Assembly (NCBI GenBank): GCA_905221605.1
Contig: CAJNDS010002289.1
Span: 411,477 to 475,476, forward strand
From: Symbiodinium natans
Taxonomy: Eukaryota > Sar > Dinophyceae > Suessiales > Symbiodiniaceae
Length of the DNA: 64,000 bases
Direction of reading: 5' to 3'
The position numbers and the translations under genes are program-made. Of the stretch, positions 22,201-33,600 are shown in pieces. The notes beneath the pieces were generated by a model. It was not told where the DNA came from. It was given only the letters and a program-made list of their open reading frames with translations, and ran no database searches. Position 1 is the stretch's first letter. Every line of letters starts with the position of its first letter.

Positions 22201-23272
22201 GTGACCCGGCTGGGGTTTAGGGTTTAGGGTTTAGGGTTCAGGGTTTAGGGTGTGGGTTTAGAGTTTAGGTTTATAGGGTTTAGGGTTTAGGGTTCAGGGT
22301 TTCAGGGTTTCAGGGTTTCAGGGTTTCAGGGTTTCAGGGTTTCAGGGTTTCAGGGTTTCAGGGTTTCAGGGTTTCAGGGTTTCAGGGTTTCAGGGTTTCA
22401 GGGTTTAGGGTTTCAGGATTTCAGGGTTTCAGGGTTTCAGGGTTTCAGGGTTTCAGGGCTTCAGGGTTTCAGGGTTTCAGGGTTTCAGGGTTTCAGGGTT
22501 TCAGGGTCTAGGGTTTAGTTTAGGGTTTCAGGGTTTCAGGGGGTTTGGGTCTAGGTTGTGGGGTTTAGGGTGTGGCCTTCGCACCGACAATGCCCCTCCC
22601 AAAGTGTCCGTGCCGGAGCACTCGGCCCTACAACCCTGGAACCCTAAACCCTAAACCGTAAACCCTAAACCCTAAACCCTAAATCCTAAACCCTAAACCC
22701 TAAACCCTAAACCCTAAACCTTCGAAGCCAAGGCGACAGCGCCAGCCATCCACTTGGCTGGTCGGGAACCGGCCCGCGTCGGGAAAGCGCCACGGACGCC
22801 GCGCCTGAGCCGAAGGAGGCAGGCTTTCCTTGGAAACGAAACAGTCCTCTGGAATCGGCTCCCTTTTTTGGGTCCCTATATAGTACGGCACCTCAACGGA
22901 CCCTCAAAAGAGGCCCTAATTTCGAGAACTGCCTTTGCTGGTCAAGGGTTGAGGGTTCAGGGCTTTGCAGGGCCGGTTTAGGGGTTAGGCCGATGGACCT
23001 CTGAGCCCTTGGGCGGTCATTGACTATGGTTTTTAGGGTTTAGGGTTTAGGGTTTAGGGTTTAATTAGGGTTTAGGGTTTAGGGTTTAGGAGATTAGTTG
23101 TTGGGGGTGGGTGTGGGAGTTTTGAGGTCGGTTGAATCATATGAAAACCATGGCTGGGGTTCAGGGCTTAGAGCTTAGGGCTTTAGGGTTTTAGTTTTAG
23201 GGCTTTCCCAGCAGGGACATGAAGGGAGGTGCGCCGAAGCTTGCCCAAACACACGTCGCCCGCATGCTCTGA
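16293..23272 (+). CDS. Exon group B, unknown protein(s)
   Basis: Candidate exons: 16293-16356 (AEFVPSAESCPEMGRTDLS; read on, it meets TAG at 16358), 17362-17390 (FMSWWRAGV), 17611-17671 (GWRNASKSEAAVSNIEAFRP), 18360-18391 (VDETVPEALR), 18764-18814 (AEVLFQKGTARGASSS), 19567-19654 (RRVSPEIVVVRSSQVKELL), 22100-22214 (TAEADEGSGSEEGG ... HTGVNPTMMNCSFGD), 22569-22624 (CGLRTDNAPPKVSVPEHS), 22728-22760 (KATAPAIHLA), 23215-23272 (GGAPKLAQTHVARML, stop TGA). Donors at 17391, 19655 and 22215 are GTTTAGGG, and the acceptor at 22568 is the telomere unit TTTAG. Phases do not all agree, so exons are missing or more than one gene is present. The 16293 piece could instead end the FKBP gene. No family is recognised. 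Confidence 0.45.
16503..16590. mobile_element. MITE family 1 copy
   Basis: AGGGATGTTCCCCCTTGTAC start and GAACATCCCCC end; internal deletion relative to other copies. Confidence 0.75.
18940..19034. repeat. 10-bp tandem array GGGGTTCTAG
   Basis: Nine to ten units with one GTTGTAG variant. The minus-strand open frame over it encodes only a Leu-Glu-Pro repeat. Confidence 0.95.
20455..20566. repeat. Variant array AAAACCCT
   Basis: 8-bp telomere-like units (one extra A), about 13 in a row, interrupted at 20565 by a TIR element; similar units resume after 20896. Confidence 0.9.
20565..20896. mobile_element. 332-bp element with perfect 21-bp terminal inverted repeats
   Basis: The left end at 20565-20585 (AATCCGAGCACCTGTTTAAT...) is the exact inverse of 20876-20896. 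It is inserted in an AAAACCCT array, with TAA/TTA at the junctions. Inside are C/G-runs, TTCTTTAAATGTGGGGG and a related copy of that motif, and no ORF that looks real. Probably a non-autonomous DNA transposon. Confidence 0.85.
21165..21228. mobile_element. MITE family 4 shortened copy
   Basis: CCCTTAGGCTCCAAAGACTC start, TTGGCCCAAAGACCTTATGA centre, GAGCCTCAGGG end. Confidence 0.65.
22285..22548. repeat. Variant array TTTCAGGG
   Basis: About 30 units of an 8-bp TTTCAGGG repeat inside normal TTTAGGG flanks. Confidence 0.95.
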
Positions 23273-23700
23273 GCACCCTCAAAGAAGATGCGTGCCAGAG
23301 GAATCAAAAAAAAAGCAGGTCCTCCCCACCGCGCACTCCCCGCCGGCAATCTCCTAAACCCTAAACCCTAAACCCTAAACCCTAAACCCTAAACCCCAAA
23401 CCCTAAACCCTAAACCCTAAACCCTGAACCCTATCTCACCATCCTGAAACCAAAACCTACTTCGATCCCAACGTGCATCTCCCTTCACAGGGCACGTATT
23501 GGTTTACTTATATGCTCTCTACTAGCCACAAAAACTAGGGTTTAGGTTCAGGATTTAGGGTTTAGGGTTTGGGGTCTTCCCCAAAAAGAGGAACCACAGC
23601 TGGCCCACCCCGAAACCGTAAACCCTAAACAAACCCGCTCAGCAAGCCCCAAACCCCAAATCCCTCAAACCCCCGAACTCTCGTAACCCAAATATGCCTA

Positions 23701-23844
23701 ATGCGCCCTAAACCCTAAACTTTAAACCCTAAGCCCTTAGCTAAGCCCTAAGCCCTAAACCCTAAGCCCTAAACCCTAAACCCTAAACCCTAAACCCTAA
23801 ACCCCAAACCCGAAACCCTAAACCCTAAACCCTAAACCCCAACC
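23701..23844. repeat. Telomere-like array CCCTAAA
   Basis: About 18 units with CCCTAAG, CCCCAAA and CCCGAAA variants, ending 9 bp before exon 23853. Confidence 0.9.
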
Positions 23845-23852
23845 TCCCGGAG

Positions 23853-26817
23853 GCTCCGGGCTGGATGTCAGCGCCCGAAGGGGCCTACGCCGAGTTCCTG
23901 GCGGCGGCAGCCGCGGTGCCAGAGGCGCTTCCCAGGTGGGCTTTGGGAGCTTGAGGGGGGTTTAGGGTTTAGGGTTTGGGGTTTAGGGTTTTGGGTTTTG
24001 GGTTTGGGGTTTAGGGTTAGGGTTTAGGGTTAGGGTTTCGAGTTTGGGGTTTAGGGTTTTAGGATTTTATGGTTGGGTTGAAGGTTTAGGGTTGAGGGTG
24101 TAGGGTTTGGGGGTATGAGGGCATGAGGGTTTGGAGGCTCTGAGGGTTTGGGGTTTAGGGTTCCCCTAAACCCTAAACCCTAAACCCAAAACCCTGAGGG
24201 TATGACGGTAAGAGAGTTTGCAGGGTTTGAGGCTGAGGGTTGATAACGTAGGGGTGTGGGACTTAGGGTTTAGGGTTCTGGGTTTGAGGGTTTTAGGGGT
24301 GAGGGGTTGAGGGTTTGGCGGGCTGATAACGCGGGGGTTTAGGGTTATTAGTTATTAGTTATTAGGGTTTGAGGGTTTGGGGGTAGTTCGGGGTTTGGGG
24401 TTTGAGGGTTTTTAGGGTTTGGGGTTCAGGGTTTGAGGGCTTTTAGTAGGGTTGGAAGGGTTTAGGGTTCAGGGTTGAGGGTTGAGGATGTAGGGTTTAG
24501 GGGCGAAAAGGAGCAAGGGCAGGGATTGCGGGCGGGCAGGGAGACGGTCGAGCACCCGAAATCCTGAACTCCTTCTGAAGCCTAAAGCCTTCAGCCTACC
24601 CTGGTGGCACACATTCTAAGGCTTGTAGTTTTTTTTTCTCGGAATGAAAGCCCCGGACGTCCTTAAGCCCCTAAACTCTAAACGCTAAACCCACAATGGA
24701 AGAGCCCCATTGACCATAAAACCCTAAACCCCTAGAAACCCTAAACCCCTAAACCCCTAAACCCCTAAACCCCTAAACCCTAAACCCTAAACCCTAAACC
24801 CTAAACCCTAAACCCTAAACCCTAAACCCAAACCCCCTAAACTCCTATAGACCCCTAAAGCTCTAAGACCTTGAGGCCGGTGTCCTTGCATCAAGACCTG
24901 CGAGTGGCGCCCCAGCTTCAGATGTAGGCCCCAGGGCTGCAGGCCAAGAGCTTTAGGGTTGAGGGCTTGGGGTTTAGGGTTTAGGGTTTAGGGTTTAGGG
25001 TTTAGGGTTTAGGGTTTAGGGTTTAGGGTTTAGGGCTTGACCTACGAGTTCGATTCCCCTTATAGGACACATGGTGAGTTCTCTACATTAGGGTCCTTCC
25101 TTTGAGTACCCGAAAGTATTATAAGAGGGGCCGCCTCAAAAGAAAGACCCCAGGGAGCATATTTCAGAGTGACCACATGCTTCTTTTTGCGTTTATGAAA
25201 CCCAAGGGACGAGTACACGCATAATGTTCGCAGAGGTTTGGGGTGTGGGGGCTTGTTCTGGAGTTTAGGATGTGTCTTTTGCATCTTAGGATGGTTTTTG
25301 CGTTTTAGGGTTAGGGTTTCGGGTTTCGGGTTTTGCGTTTGGGATCTGAGGGTCTGAGGGCTTGAGGCTTGTAGGGTTGGTTTAGAGGGTGTAGTTGGCT
25401 TGTTCCAAATCAGGATCCCTCTCTGCAGGCCTTTACGGTACAAGGTAGGCCCCTTTGAGTATTCTGTGACTTTTTCCGTCAGGTCAGGTTGGGTTCAAGA
25501 GGATCTTATTAAGGACGCACAGGGCTTGATGGATCGGAGAAGGACCCTGGAAATAACCCTAAACCCCATACCCGAAGTTTCCTGCAAGCAGACCTTACCT
25601 CAAATTTGAGGTACTGAATCTGCCAAACAAGGAAGCGGAGGCCGAAGTCGTCGTCGCTGCCTGTCTACAAATACTGGCCCCAAGTAGGGTTTAGCGGTTT
25701 AGGGTTTAGGGGTTTAGGGTTTAGGGCTTCAAGCCCTACACCCTAAACCCCTTGTACCCGTGCGGGGGGTGGGGGGTTGAGTCGTAGCAGTGGGCATAGG
25801 GTGCTTCAGGCATCGTCATCAGGTGGCGCTCGCAAAGCCAAGCTCGAAGTACATGGGATCCTCACAGGGCTTGTTTGGTTCAGGATCTTCAGGGCTGAAG
25901 GTTTAGGGTTTGGGTTTCCCCTCCCCTCCTCCTATCCCCCTCCCTACAAACCTCGGCCTAGGCCCTGTATAGGCTTTGAAGTTTATTGGGCCTTAGGGTG
26001 CCAAGCCCCGAGAGGTTTGCATCAAGCAAGAGGACGCGCCCCAGCCCCAAAGAAGAGGGCCCAGAGCCGCGGCAAAGGCTGAGAAGGAGGCGGGGCTTTG
26101 GTTGAGTTTTGGGGTTTAGAGTTTAGGGGAGTTTAGGTTTTTTTTTGGGCTTCGGGTTCGTTTTGGGGTTTAGAGTTCAGGGGGGTTGTGGTTTTGTTTT
26201 TTTTTGGTCTTTAGGAGTGCATCATCCGCCCTCACCCTAACATTAAACTCACCTCCCAAGCCGGAACAAATGAACAAAGGAGGATTTTCCTGCGATGATC
26301 AGCACCTCTCAAGCAGGCACCTAGTAGGTTTGCGTCTATCTTTTCTGGACCTATGTTTTTTTTGGGTAGCGGTTTAAGACATGAGTTCAGGAGGGTCAGG
26401 AGGGTATGGGATGAGTCAAGTCAGCAAGTCAACCCGAAACCCTAAACCCACAAGTTCGTCAAATCCTAACCCTAATCGCGCCTTAAACCTTAGCCCTAAG
26501 CCTTAACCCCAACGTGTTTGAGCTTTTGGGATCATGGGCTTGGCTTCAGGGCTCTAAGGTGTCGGTCTTTCGAGGCTTTAGAGGCTTCAGGGTTTCAGGC
26601 TTTGGGGGCTTTAGAGGCTTCAGGGTTTTAGGGCTTTGGGGCTTTGGGGCTGTAGGGCTTTAGGGCTTTAGGTGTTGTACGCAAGTCCGCCCTGCAAGTT
26701 CAGGCAGAGCCTGCTGCCGCAGAGGAGGCGCACTACGATGCCGCGCCAGGGACCATCGCCTCGGACGCCCCAGACACTAACGGCCGATGGGAGGCTGGAA
26801 GCAAGTGCACGGCGTAG
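23853..26817 (+). CDS. Exon group C, short basic protein of unknown family
   Basis: Exons 23853-23935 (an ATG at 23865 would give MSAPEGAYAEFLAAAAAVPE), 24876-24923 (PVSLHQDLRVAPQLQ), 25632-25683 (KRRPKSSSLPVYKYWPQ) and 25810-25848 (ASSSGGARKAKLE) join in phase. Further candidates are 26027 to about 26080 (lysine- and arginine-rich; one frame ends PAPKKRAQSRGKG and stop) and 26672-26817 (ASDAPDTNGRWEAGSKCTA, TAG at 26815). Donors are GTGGGC, GTAGGC, GTAGGG and GTACAT. The sequence looks basic and low-complexity, perhaps nuclear; the family is not recognised. The 26672 exon is preceded by TTTAG used as acceptor. Confidence 0.45.
24720..24838. repeat. Telomere-like array CCCTAAA
   Basis: Units of CCCCTAAA grade into CCCTAAA. 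A TTTAGGG array lies at 24967-25036. Confidence 0.9.
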
Positions 26818-27613
26818 ATTCAGCGTAGATTCAGCCCCCAAACCCTAAGCCCTAAACCCGAAGCCCTTAGCCCTAAACCCTGAACCCTAAACCCTAAACC
26901 CTCAGGTTCTGACCCCCCGAGCCTAGACCATGCAACATTGCATTTCCCTCATTATTTGTATTATGATTATGATTATTATTATGTTTTATTGATTTATTCT
27001 TATTACTATGATTATTATGATTATTATCATCATTATTATTAAATTATATATCTATTCATCTATTTATTATATATTATATTCAGTTTTTTTGTTTTTTTTT
27101 TTTTTTTTGTGGGGGGGGGGGGGTGCGGGGGTGGGTAGGTTGCCTCTTAAGCCCCTTTAACCACATGAGGGCAGTTGTTTCCATTATTAGGTCACTTTTG
27201 GGTTTATTTTGATGATTTGAAGTTATAAGCAGTCGACAGCCGGTAGGCAATTTCGATGTTTTGTGTAGGGTTTAGGGTTTAGGGTTTAGGGTTTAGGGTG
27301 TAGGGTGTAGGGTGTAGGGTTTAGGGTGGGATCCCTTAAGGGCTCGATGCAGGTAGTTCCATCATCGACAAAGTTTTTTGCAAAGTCTTAGAGCTTGACT
27401 ATGAACGCTGTCCATACTACATCTACATTTTTACCTGCATAAAGGAATAACAATTAAACAAATACAAAATCATACATGAATATGTACGTATATCTATGTG
27501 TGCACATAAGAATGTACTATACACATATTTTTGTGCATTATGTATACGTATACCTTTATACATATGTATAGGGCCTTCGAAGCCTAGAAATATGCTTGCC
27601 CGAAAGCCCCAAG

Positions 27614-30600
27614 CCGCGAAAGTTCCCCCGGAAGTTTTTCGACCCGGAGGTGGAGACGACACGCAAAGGCTCCACGCGGCTTGGCCGCTTTCTGCTGGGG
27701 TCAGGGTTGTTTTTGAGGGCTTAGGGTTGAGGATACTCAGGGTCTTACTTCGCCTTTAGTTGAACTTTAAACTTTTTGGGTTTCCATATTTAGCAGGAAC
27801 ATTAAAGTTTAACCTTTTTTCCCCTTGGTTCTTGGAGAAGTAAGGGGTTTAAGTAGGGCGGGCCTAGGGTTTAGGGCTTTAGGGTTTGGAGCTCATATCG
27901 TGACGGAACGCGCTGACCGCTCCGAGCGAGCAAGCTCGGGAGGGATCCTGTACTTCAGCATCTTGGTTTGTGAAGCCCTTGGGCACCTGCCCTGCTTCGA
28001 CGCACTTGGTTGGGGTTTAGGGTTGAGGGTTGCAAACGTGGGAGTGGATAAGATGCTGCCATCCGGCAGTGCTCGCAGGCGTTCCATGAGCGGGCTTGCG
28101 AGACAAGTTAGCTATGCTTCGGGCTTAAGGTTTAAGGTTTAGGGTTGCTTGCTGAGGGTTGCTGAGGGCCTGGGGGGCGTTCAGGGTTTAAGATTTGCAC
28201 GTCCGCGAAATGGAATAGCTGAAGCGTTCGTATTTCTCTTGGACCATCACATGCTGATCGTTACAAGTTTTTCATGGAAGTGTCTTTGCATTTGTATGTT
28301 CAACATGTTTGGGCTATAGGCCTGCCTTGTGAGACTTGTTTCGTGTCGGCCAATGATCTTTCGCATCGTTGAGAGCAACTTCAATCTTAGAATACATGGA
28401 AGTCTCCTGGTTTGACACCTGCTGGGGCATATGATGCCTGTGGCAGCGCAGAGCTACATACTAACAGCAACTGAGCCTCTATAGGGATCGTATACGATCA
28501 TGATCTTTAAGTGTTCGGAGAAGGTTTCATGTTTGAATGTTCACACAGCCTGACAACATTTTCCTGCTGTGAATGGTCAGCAAATACCCTGTGTTGTTGC
28601 TAAGGCAAGGCCTCGGGCTTAGACAAGTTCTTTTTTCCAAAGCCCTTCTTCCGGAGTGCTGTGTGTCATGGGAGTTGCCCGGGGTTTAGGGTTTAGGGTT
28701 TAGGGTTTAGGGTTTAGGCGGTTTAGGGTTTAGGGTTTAGGAAACCTGGGCTGCCTGGACAGCAACCTTATAGCCCCGATTTGCCGTGCCTCCTGGCTTT
28801 TATGGTAGGGCGTCGGGGTGTAGGACAGTGGCGGGGTGACTTTCCCAATTGTGTTCCCCCTTGCTCGGGCATTTTGAAGGTAAGGGTATATGGCAACAGG
28901 ACTTAAATTCTAAAGGGACCACGGTTTACCGCAATTTGCTTACGAACCCTCCCCCCCAACAAAAAAACAAGCATCTTCGTCCTCAGAAGGGCAATATAGT
29001 GGTTATGTTCCTCTGTTTGTTTTTGAGGCTCTTGTAAGCAAGTAGTATACTCAGGGAAGCACCCCAAGTCACGCCGAGCCGAGGCACGTTCTCAGAGTGC
29101 CGGGCTACCGCCTGTTCTGGCAGGGCGCTCCTGTCACGGTGGGCATCAGCAGCGGCGAGGCGAAGGAGGAGCCGGCCAGGTGGCCAGAACTCGCACCCCC
29201 TCGCAAGATGCGGCTTAGGGCTTAGGGTTTAGGGTTTAGTGTTTACGGCTCACGGTTGGGGTTTAGGGTTCAGGGCTCGGATCTCGCACAACCCCCAGCA
29301 AACAAGCAAGGACAAACTTCCCATATTTGTAGGATTTCTCATCCCTGGACCCTCAACCCTAAATCCCGTATCCCTTCATACCCCCAAGCCCTAAACCCCA
29401 AACCCGAAACCCCCAAGCCCTAAGCCCAAAACCCTAAACCCCAAACCCTCAAGCCCTAAAGCCTAAAGCCCTAAACCCTGAACCCTAGACCCTAAACCCT
29501 AAACCCTAAAGCCCTAAAGCTTAAAGCCCTAAACCCTAAACCCTAAACCCTAAACCCTAAACCCTAAATCCTAAACCCTAAACCCTAAACCCTAAAGCCT
29601 AAAGCCTAAAGCCTAAAGCCTAAAGCCCTAAACCCTAACCCCTAAACCTTCCTAACCCCTCTAAGCCCTGAGAGGAGGCCGGGCTCATCGCCGCTGAGCG
29701 GCCGGATCGGACGACCGGCCTCTGGCTTGTGGAGGCTTGGAGGTTTAGGGTTTAGGGTTGAGGGTTTAGGGTTTGGGGTTTGGGGTTTAGGGTTTAGGGT
29801 TAGCGGTTTAGGGTTTAGGGTTTAGGGGTTTAGGGTTTAGGGTTTAGGGTTTGGGGTTTGGGGTTTAGGGTTGAGGGTTTAGGGTTTAGGCTTATACCCC
29901 CAGTTATAAATGCTGCTTATAACCCCACTTAGAGGACTTAGGGGGCTCAGAACTACGGCTATAATTCGGGTGACAAGTGCCCTGAACCTCGGTGTACGCG
30001 CAGGTAGACGCAGCCGTAGCCGTAGCTGCCAAAATGACCCTGGACCCTTAACGCGTGATGGGCTTACTTGCCAGCACATAGAGGTTGGGGTCGAGGTGCG
30101 GTCGAAGGATGCAGAGGCCTTAGGTCTAACGTTCAGGTTAAGGTTTCGCGATGTAGGGTCGGGGACTACCGGGAAGATTCACAATGAACCCAAGAGGCTT
30201 CTGGTTCATATCTCCTAGTGGGGATTAGAGTAGCACGGGGTGTAAGTTCCCACTGGGTGTTTTTGTTTGGTAGGCCTATGCTGGCCCTAGAATCCCAAGA
30301 CCCTGTCAAGTTTGGGCCTTAACCCGGAACACTTCAACCCAAATCCTAAGAGCCCTTCAACCCTAAGACCCTTGAGCCCTGAAACGGGTTTAGGGTTCAG
30401 GGTTAGGGTTTAATAGGGTTTAGGGTTTAGGGTTTAGGGGGTTAGGGCTTAGAGGAAGCCCTGTGCCAGGTCCACAAGACCCTGGCACTGCTCCCCACCA
30501 ACCTCCGAGAGAGGCGCCTGCCCGGTCCCTGTGACGTTAAGGGGGGTCTCGAGTTTGGGGTCTGGGAGTCTGATGGTTTAGGGTTTTAGGGTTTAGGGTT

Positions 30601-33600
30601 TATAGGCCTAACGGTAACGGTTTCAGGGTCTAGGGTCTGGGCGGAGAGCCTCTGCAAGCAAATCACTACGAGGCCTAAACCATCCTGGACAATCCCACAA
30701 CCCTTAAAACCCACAACCCTTAAAACCCAAAGACCACACTGATGCAGTGTACTTCCCCTGAGCAAAGTACCGAGGATGTAGCTTTCTTCCTCAGCCAGCC
30801 AATAGGTTTCGAGCAACTCATGCTCCAACACGCCATGTGCCGATGTACAACGCACAACATATCCCTTGTGCAGTAGGTACTGTTGCCCACCCTACAGAAC
30901 TAGAGAGCACAAGGTCTGTCATCGCATGCAAACAAAGAAGTCTTTGTGTCTGAGCCTAGAAAGGATGGGGTACTTGTAACTCCAGTCACACCTATCGGAT
31001 CACATGCCCACCCTAGTAAGCCCTAACCCGAAACCCCCCGAAACTCGAAACTCGAAGCCTTCCTGCACCCGTCCTTGACCCTAAGCTCCCAAAACTCTAA
31101 GCCCCTCTTGATCCAAAAGGTTTCCTCCAGCGCCATATCCCCAAAACCTCCACCGTGAGCCCTAAACCCATCACTCGTTGATATCCTCATAGCAAGCTGA
31201 GGATCTAACCAGTTTAAGGCTTGGGGCTTTGTACTCCTGTGTTCCAGTTCGTAGGCTATGGTCACTGCTCTACAACTAGGGCCGTCAGTGATACCCTTTT
31301 TGCTAGTTTTCTGGGCGTGCGCCCTGTTTCTTCCTTGGTCCCCTTAAAGAGATCCCCCAAGAAGGGTACCCCTATTGTCGGACGCCCCCCATTTTGTGTT
31401 TCCAGTACCCTAAACCCTAAACCCTAAACCCTAAACCCTAAACCCTAAACCCAAGGCTTCGAGGATCTGCCACTTCCCTCCTGCGCCGTTGGCTGAAGTC
31501 AGAAGAGCTCTGGGGTGTCGAGGGTTGGCTAGGGTCTGCAGGGCTTACTTTGTGGTACTTTGCTGTAACTTTAGATCCTTACCCTTTTTGGGTTTATTGG
31601 GTTTCTTAATAAGGCAACTAAAAGTTTAATTTATAGCTACCCTGCTGAGTGCAGCCAAGCCAGGGTGTCGAGGGTTGGTTCGGGTCTGTAGGGCTTAGAG
31701 CATATTTCTTGGACGTGGATTCTGAAGTTAAGGCCGGATATGTCTTGGGCATCTTTAGGGTAATTAGGTTTACTCAGAGGTTTGTTGAAAAAATGCGCAA
31801 GTTCGATACCCTTGAAAACGGGGGTGTTTGACCTCACGCGTTGAAACTCGAAACTCCCTGCGCACGCTGAAGTCCCGAGACTCAGGGCAGCCTCAACCCA
31901 AAAAGCCGAACCCTCAACCCCAAGCCATCGAGACCGTAACCTTGCAACCTACATGCCTTGAACTCCCGAACCTCGAGGCCCAGGACCCAGAGTAGGCCCT
32001 TATTCCCTTCTTGTAGGGTTGGGGTTCCCTTGGACGTCCCTGTAAACCAAAAAACGCACCCTTTATGGCTAGGTTACTCTTGGTTCTAGAAGCCATTCAG
32101 CGGTGAACTGAGGCCCATTGCCGTTGGTGAGGGGTGTGGCGGTGGAGCACCTCGATCGAGCAATCATGGCTTCTCCTAGAGCTCAAATTGCTTTTCCTGG
32201 TGTAAATAACTCCTGTAAAGCCTAAACCCTAAGCACTTTAAATCCTAAACCCTATAAGCCCTAAGCCTTACCATACTGTATACCACACGAACCAAGAAGT
32301 TTTTCTCAGTGCAGTGAAGCTCTACTATGCAGGAGCCAGAGGCGCCCTAAACCCGAAACCCTAACCCTTAGGCTCAAAGTAGCCCCCCAAAAATGCCTTC
32401 TATCATAAGGTCATTGGGCCCAAAACCCTTAAAATATGGGTTCACGGAGCCTTATTAAGGGAAATTCCCAAGCCCTAGATCGTATCGTAAACCACGCCCC
32501 CCTACTACACAGGCTTTGCCAGCTCCGTGCTGGAGCCGCCTACAACGGCCTCTCAGGCGGCTTGCGACGGAGGTTTAGGTTTTAGCGGCTTGCGACGGAG
32601 GGCTTTTCGGGGTTTAGGGTTTAGGGTTTAGGGTTTAGGGTTTAGGGTTTAGCGTCTCTATAGGGTCATGCAGGGTTTGGAGTTTCTTCTTTCGGGCTTG
32701 GTTCGTGGATTGAATCGCTCAGGGTTGATTCAGAGTTTCGGGGTTCGGGCTTAAGATTTCGGTTGGAGCATGTTGCACTTCAAGGCCTGCATTCTAGCTT
32801 CCGGGAGCATTGACTTGTGGGTTTAAAAGGGTTCCGGGGTTGAGTTTTTAGGGTTCAGGGTTCAACGCTGAGGTGTTTAAGGTTCAGTGAAGAGGGTGTA
32901 GGGCTTGAGGCGTCTTGGGGTTTGCGGAGTGACGTTGCGTCATTGGGCTATTCTACCCTCTCATCCCTTAAAAGGCCCTTTATAGGGTTCGTTATGGGGA
33001 TGTTAAGGCCCTTGTTCTCTGCTCTCTTTCGGCTTAGGTTCCACTGCAGCGCCCCTTTAAACCCAAAAGGGCACCCCGTTTATTCCTCGGCTACTGTTGG
33101 TTATAGACCGTGGTCCATAGTACTAATCTATACCAGCAATCAATAGTCAATAATTAACCCTAAGGCTCCCAGGACTCTTCTTTTGAGGTTTTTGGGCCCC
33201 AGGGCCTTATGATTGAAGATTTTTCGGGCTATTTTGAGCTTAAGGGTAATCATCTATACAATAGGGCCCTTGCAGGAACCCTGGGTTTTGAACCAGACTT
33301 CCCTGCTATGAAACCTTTAGGGTGTAGGGTGTAGGGTTTAGGGTTTGGGGTAGTGAGGGTGTGTAGGGTTTGGTGTTTAGGGTGTGTGGCATTGTCCTGC
33401 CGTGGTGAAGCAGGCGTTGTTCTCTCGAGCTGTCCCAACGAACGCGGTCGATGGGAGGCATGGGGTGGGCGCAGGGGGGCCGGGGGGGTGGGAAAGGAAT
33501 TCTAGAGCTTCTACACCCTATACGCCCGATAAGCCCTATAAACCCTATAATCAAATCTTATAAACCCTATCCACCCCATGAACCCTATAAACCCTCTAAA

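Noticed and set aside
22285-22548. CRISPR-like regular repeats
   Set aside because: The repeats are directly tandem without unique spacers; none of the arrays in the window has repeat-spacer structure.
22260-22560. Repeated GFRVWGLGF- or TLNPKP-like peptides in many open frames
   Set aside because: These are six-frame readings of TTTAGGG/CCCTAAA arrays, which happen to lack stops in some frames. The same applies at 6478-6696, 39572-39778, 24000-24500 and elsewhere.
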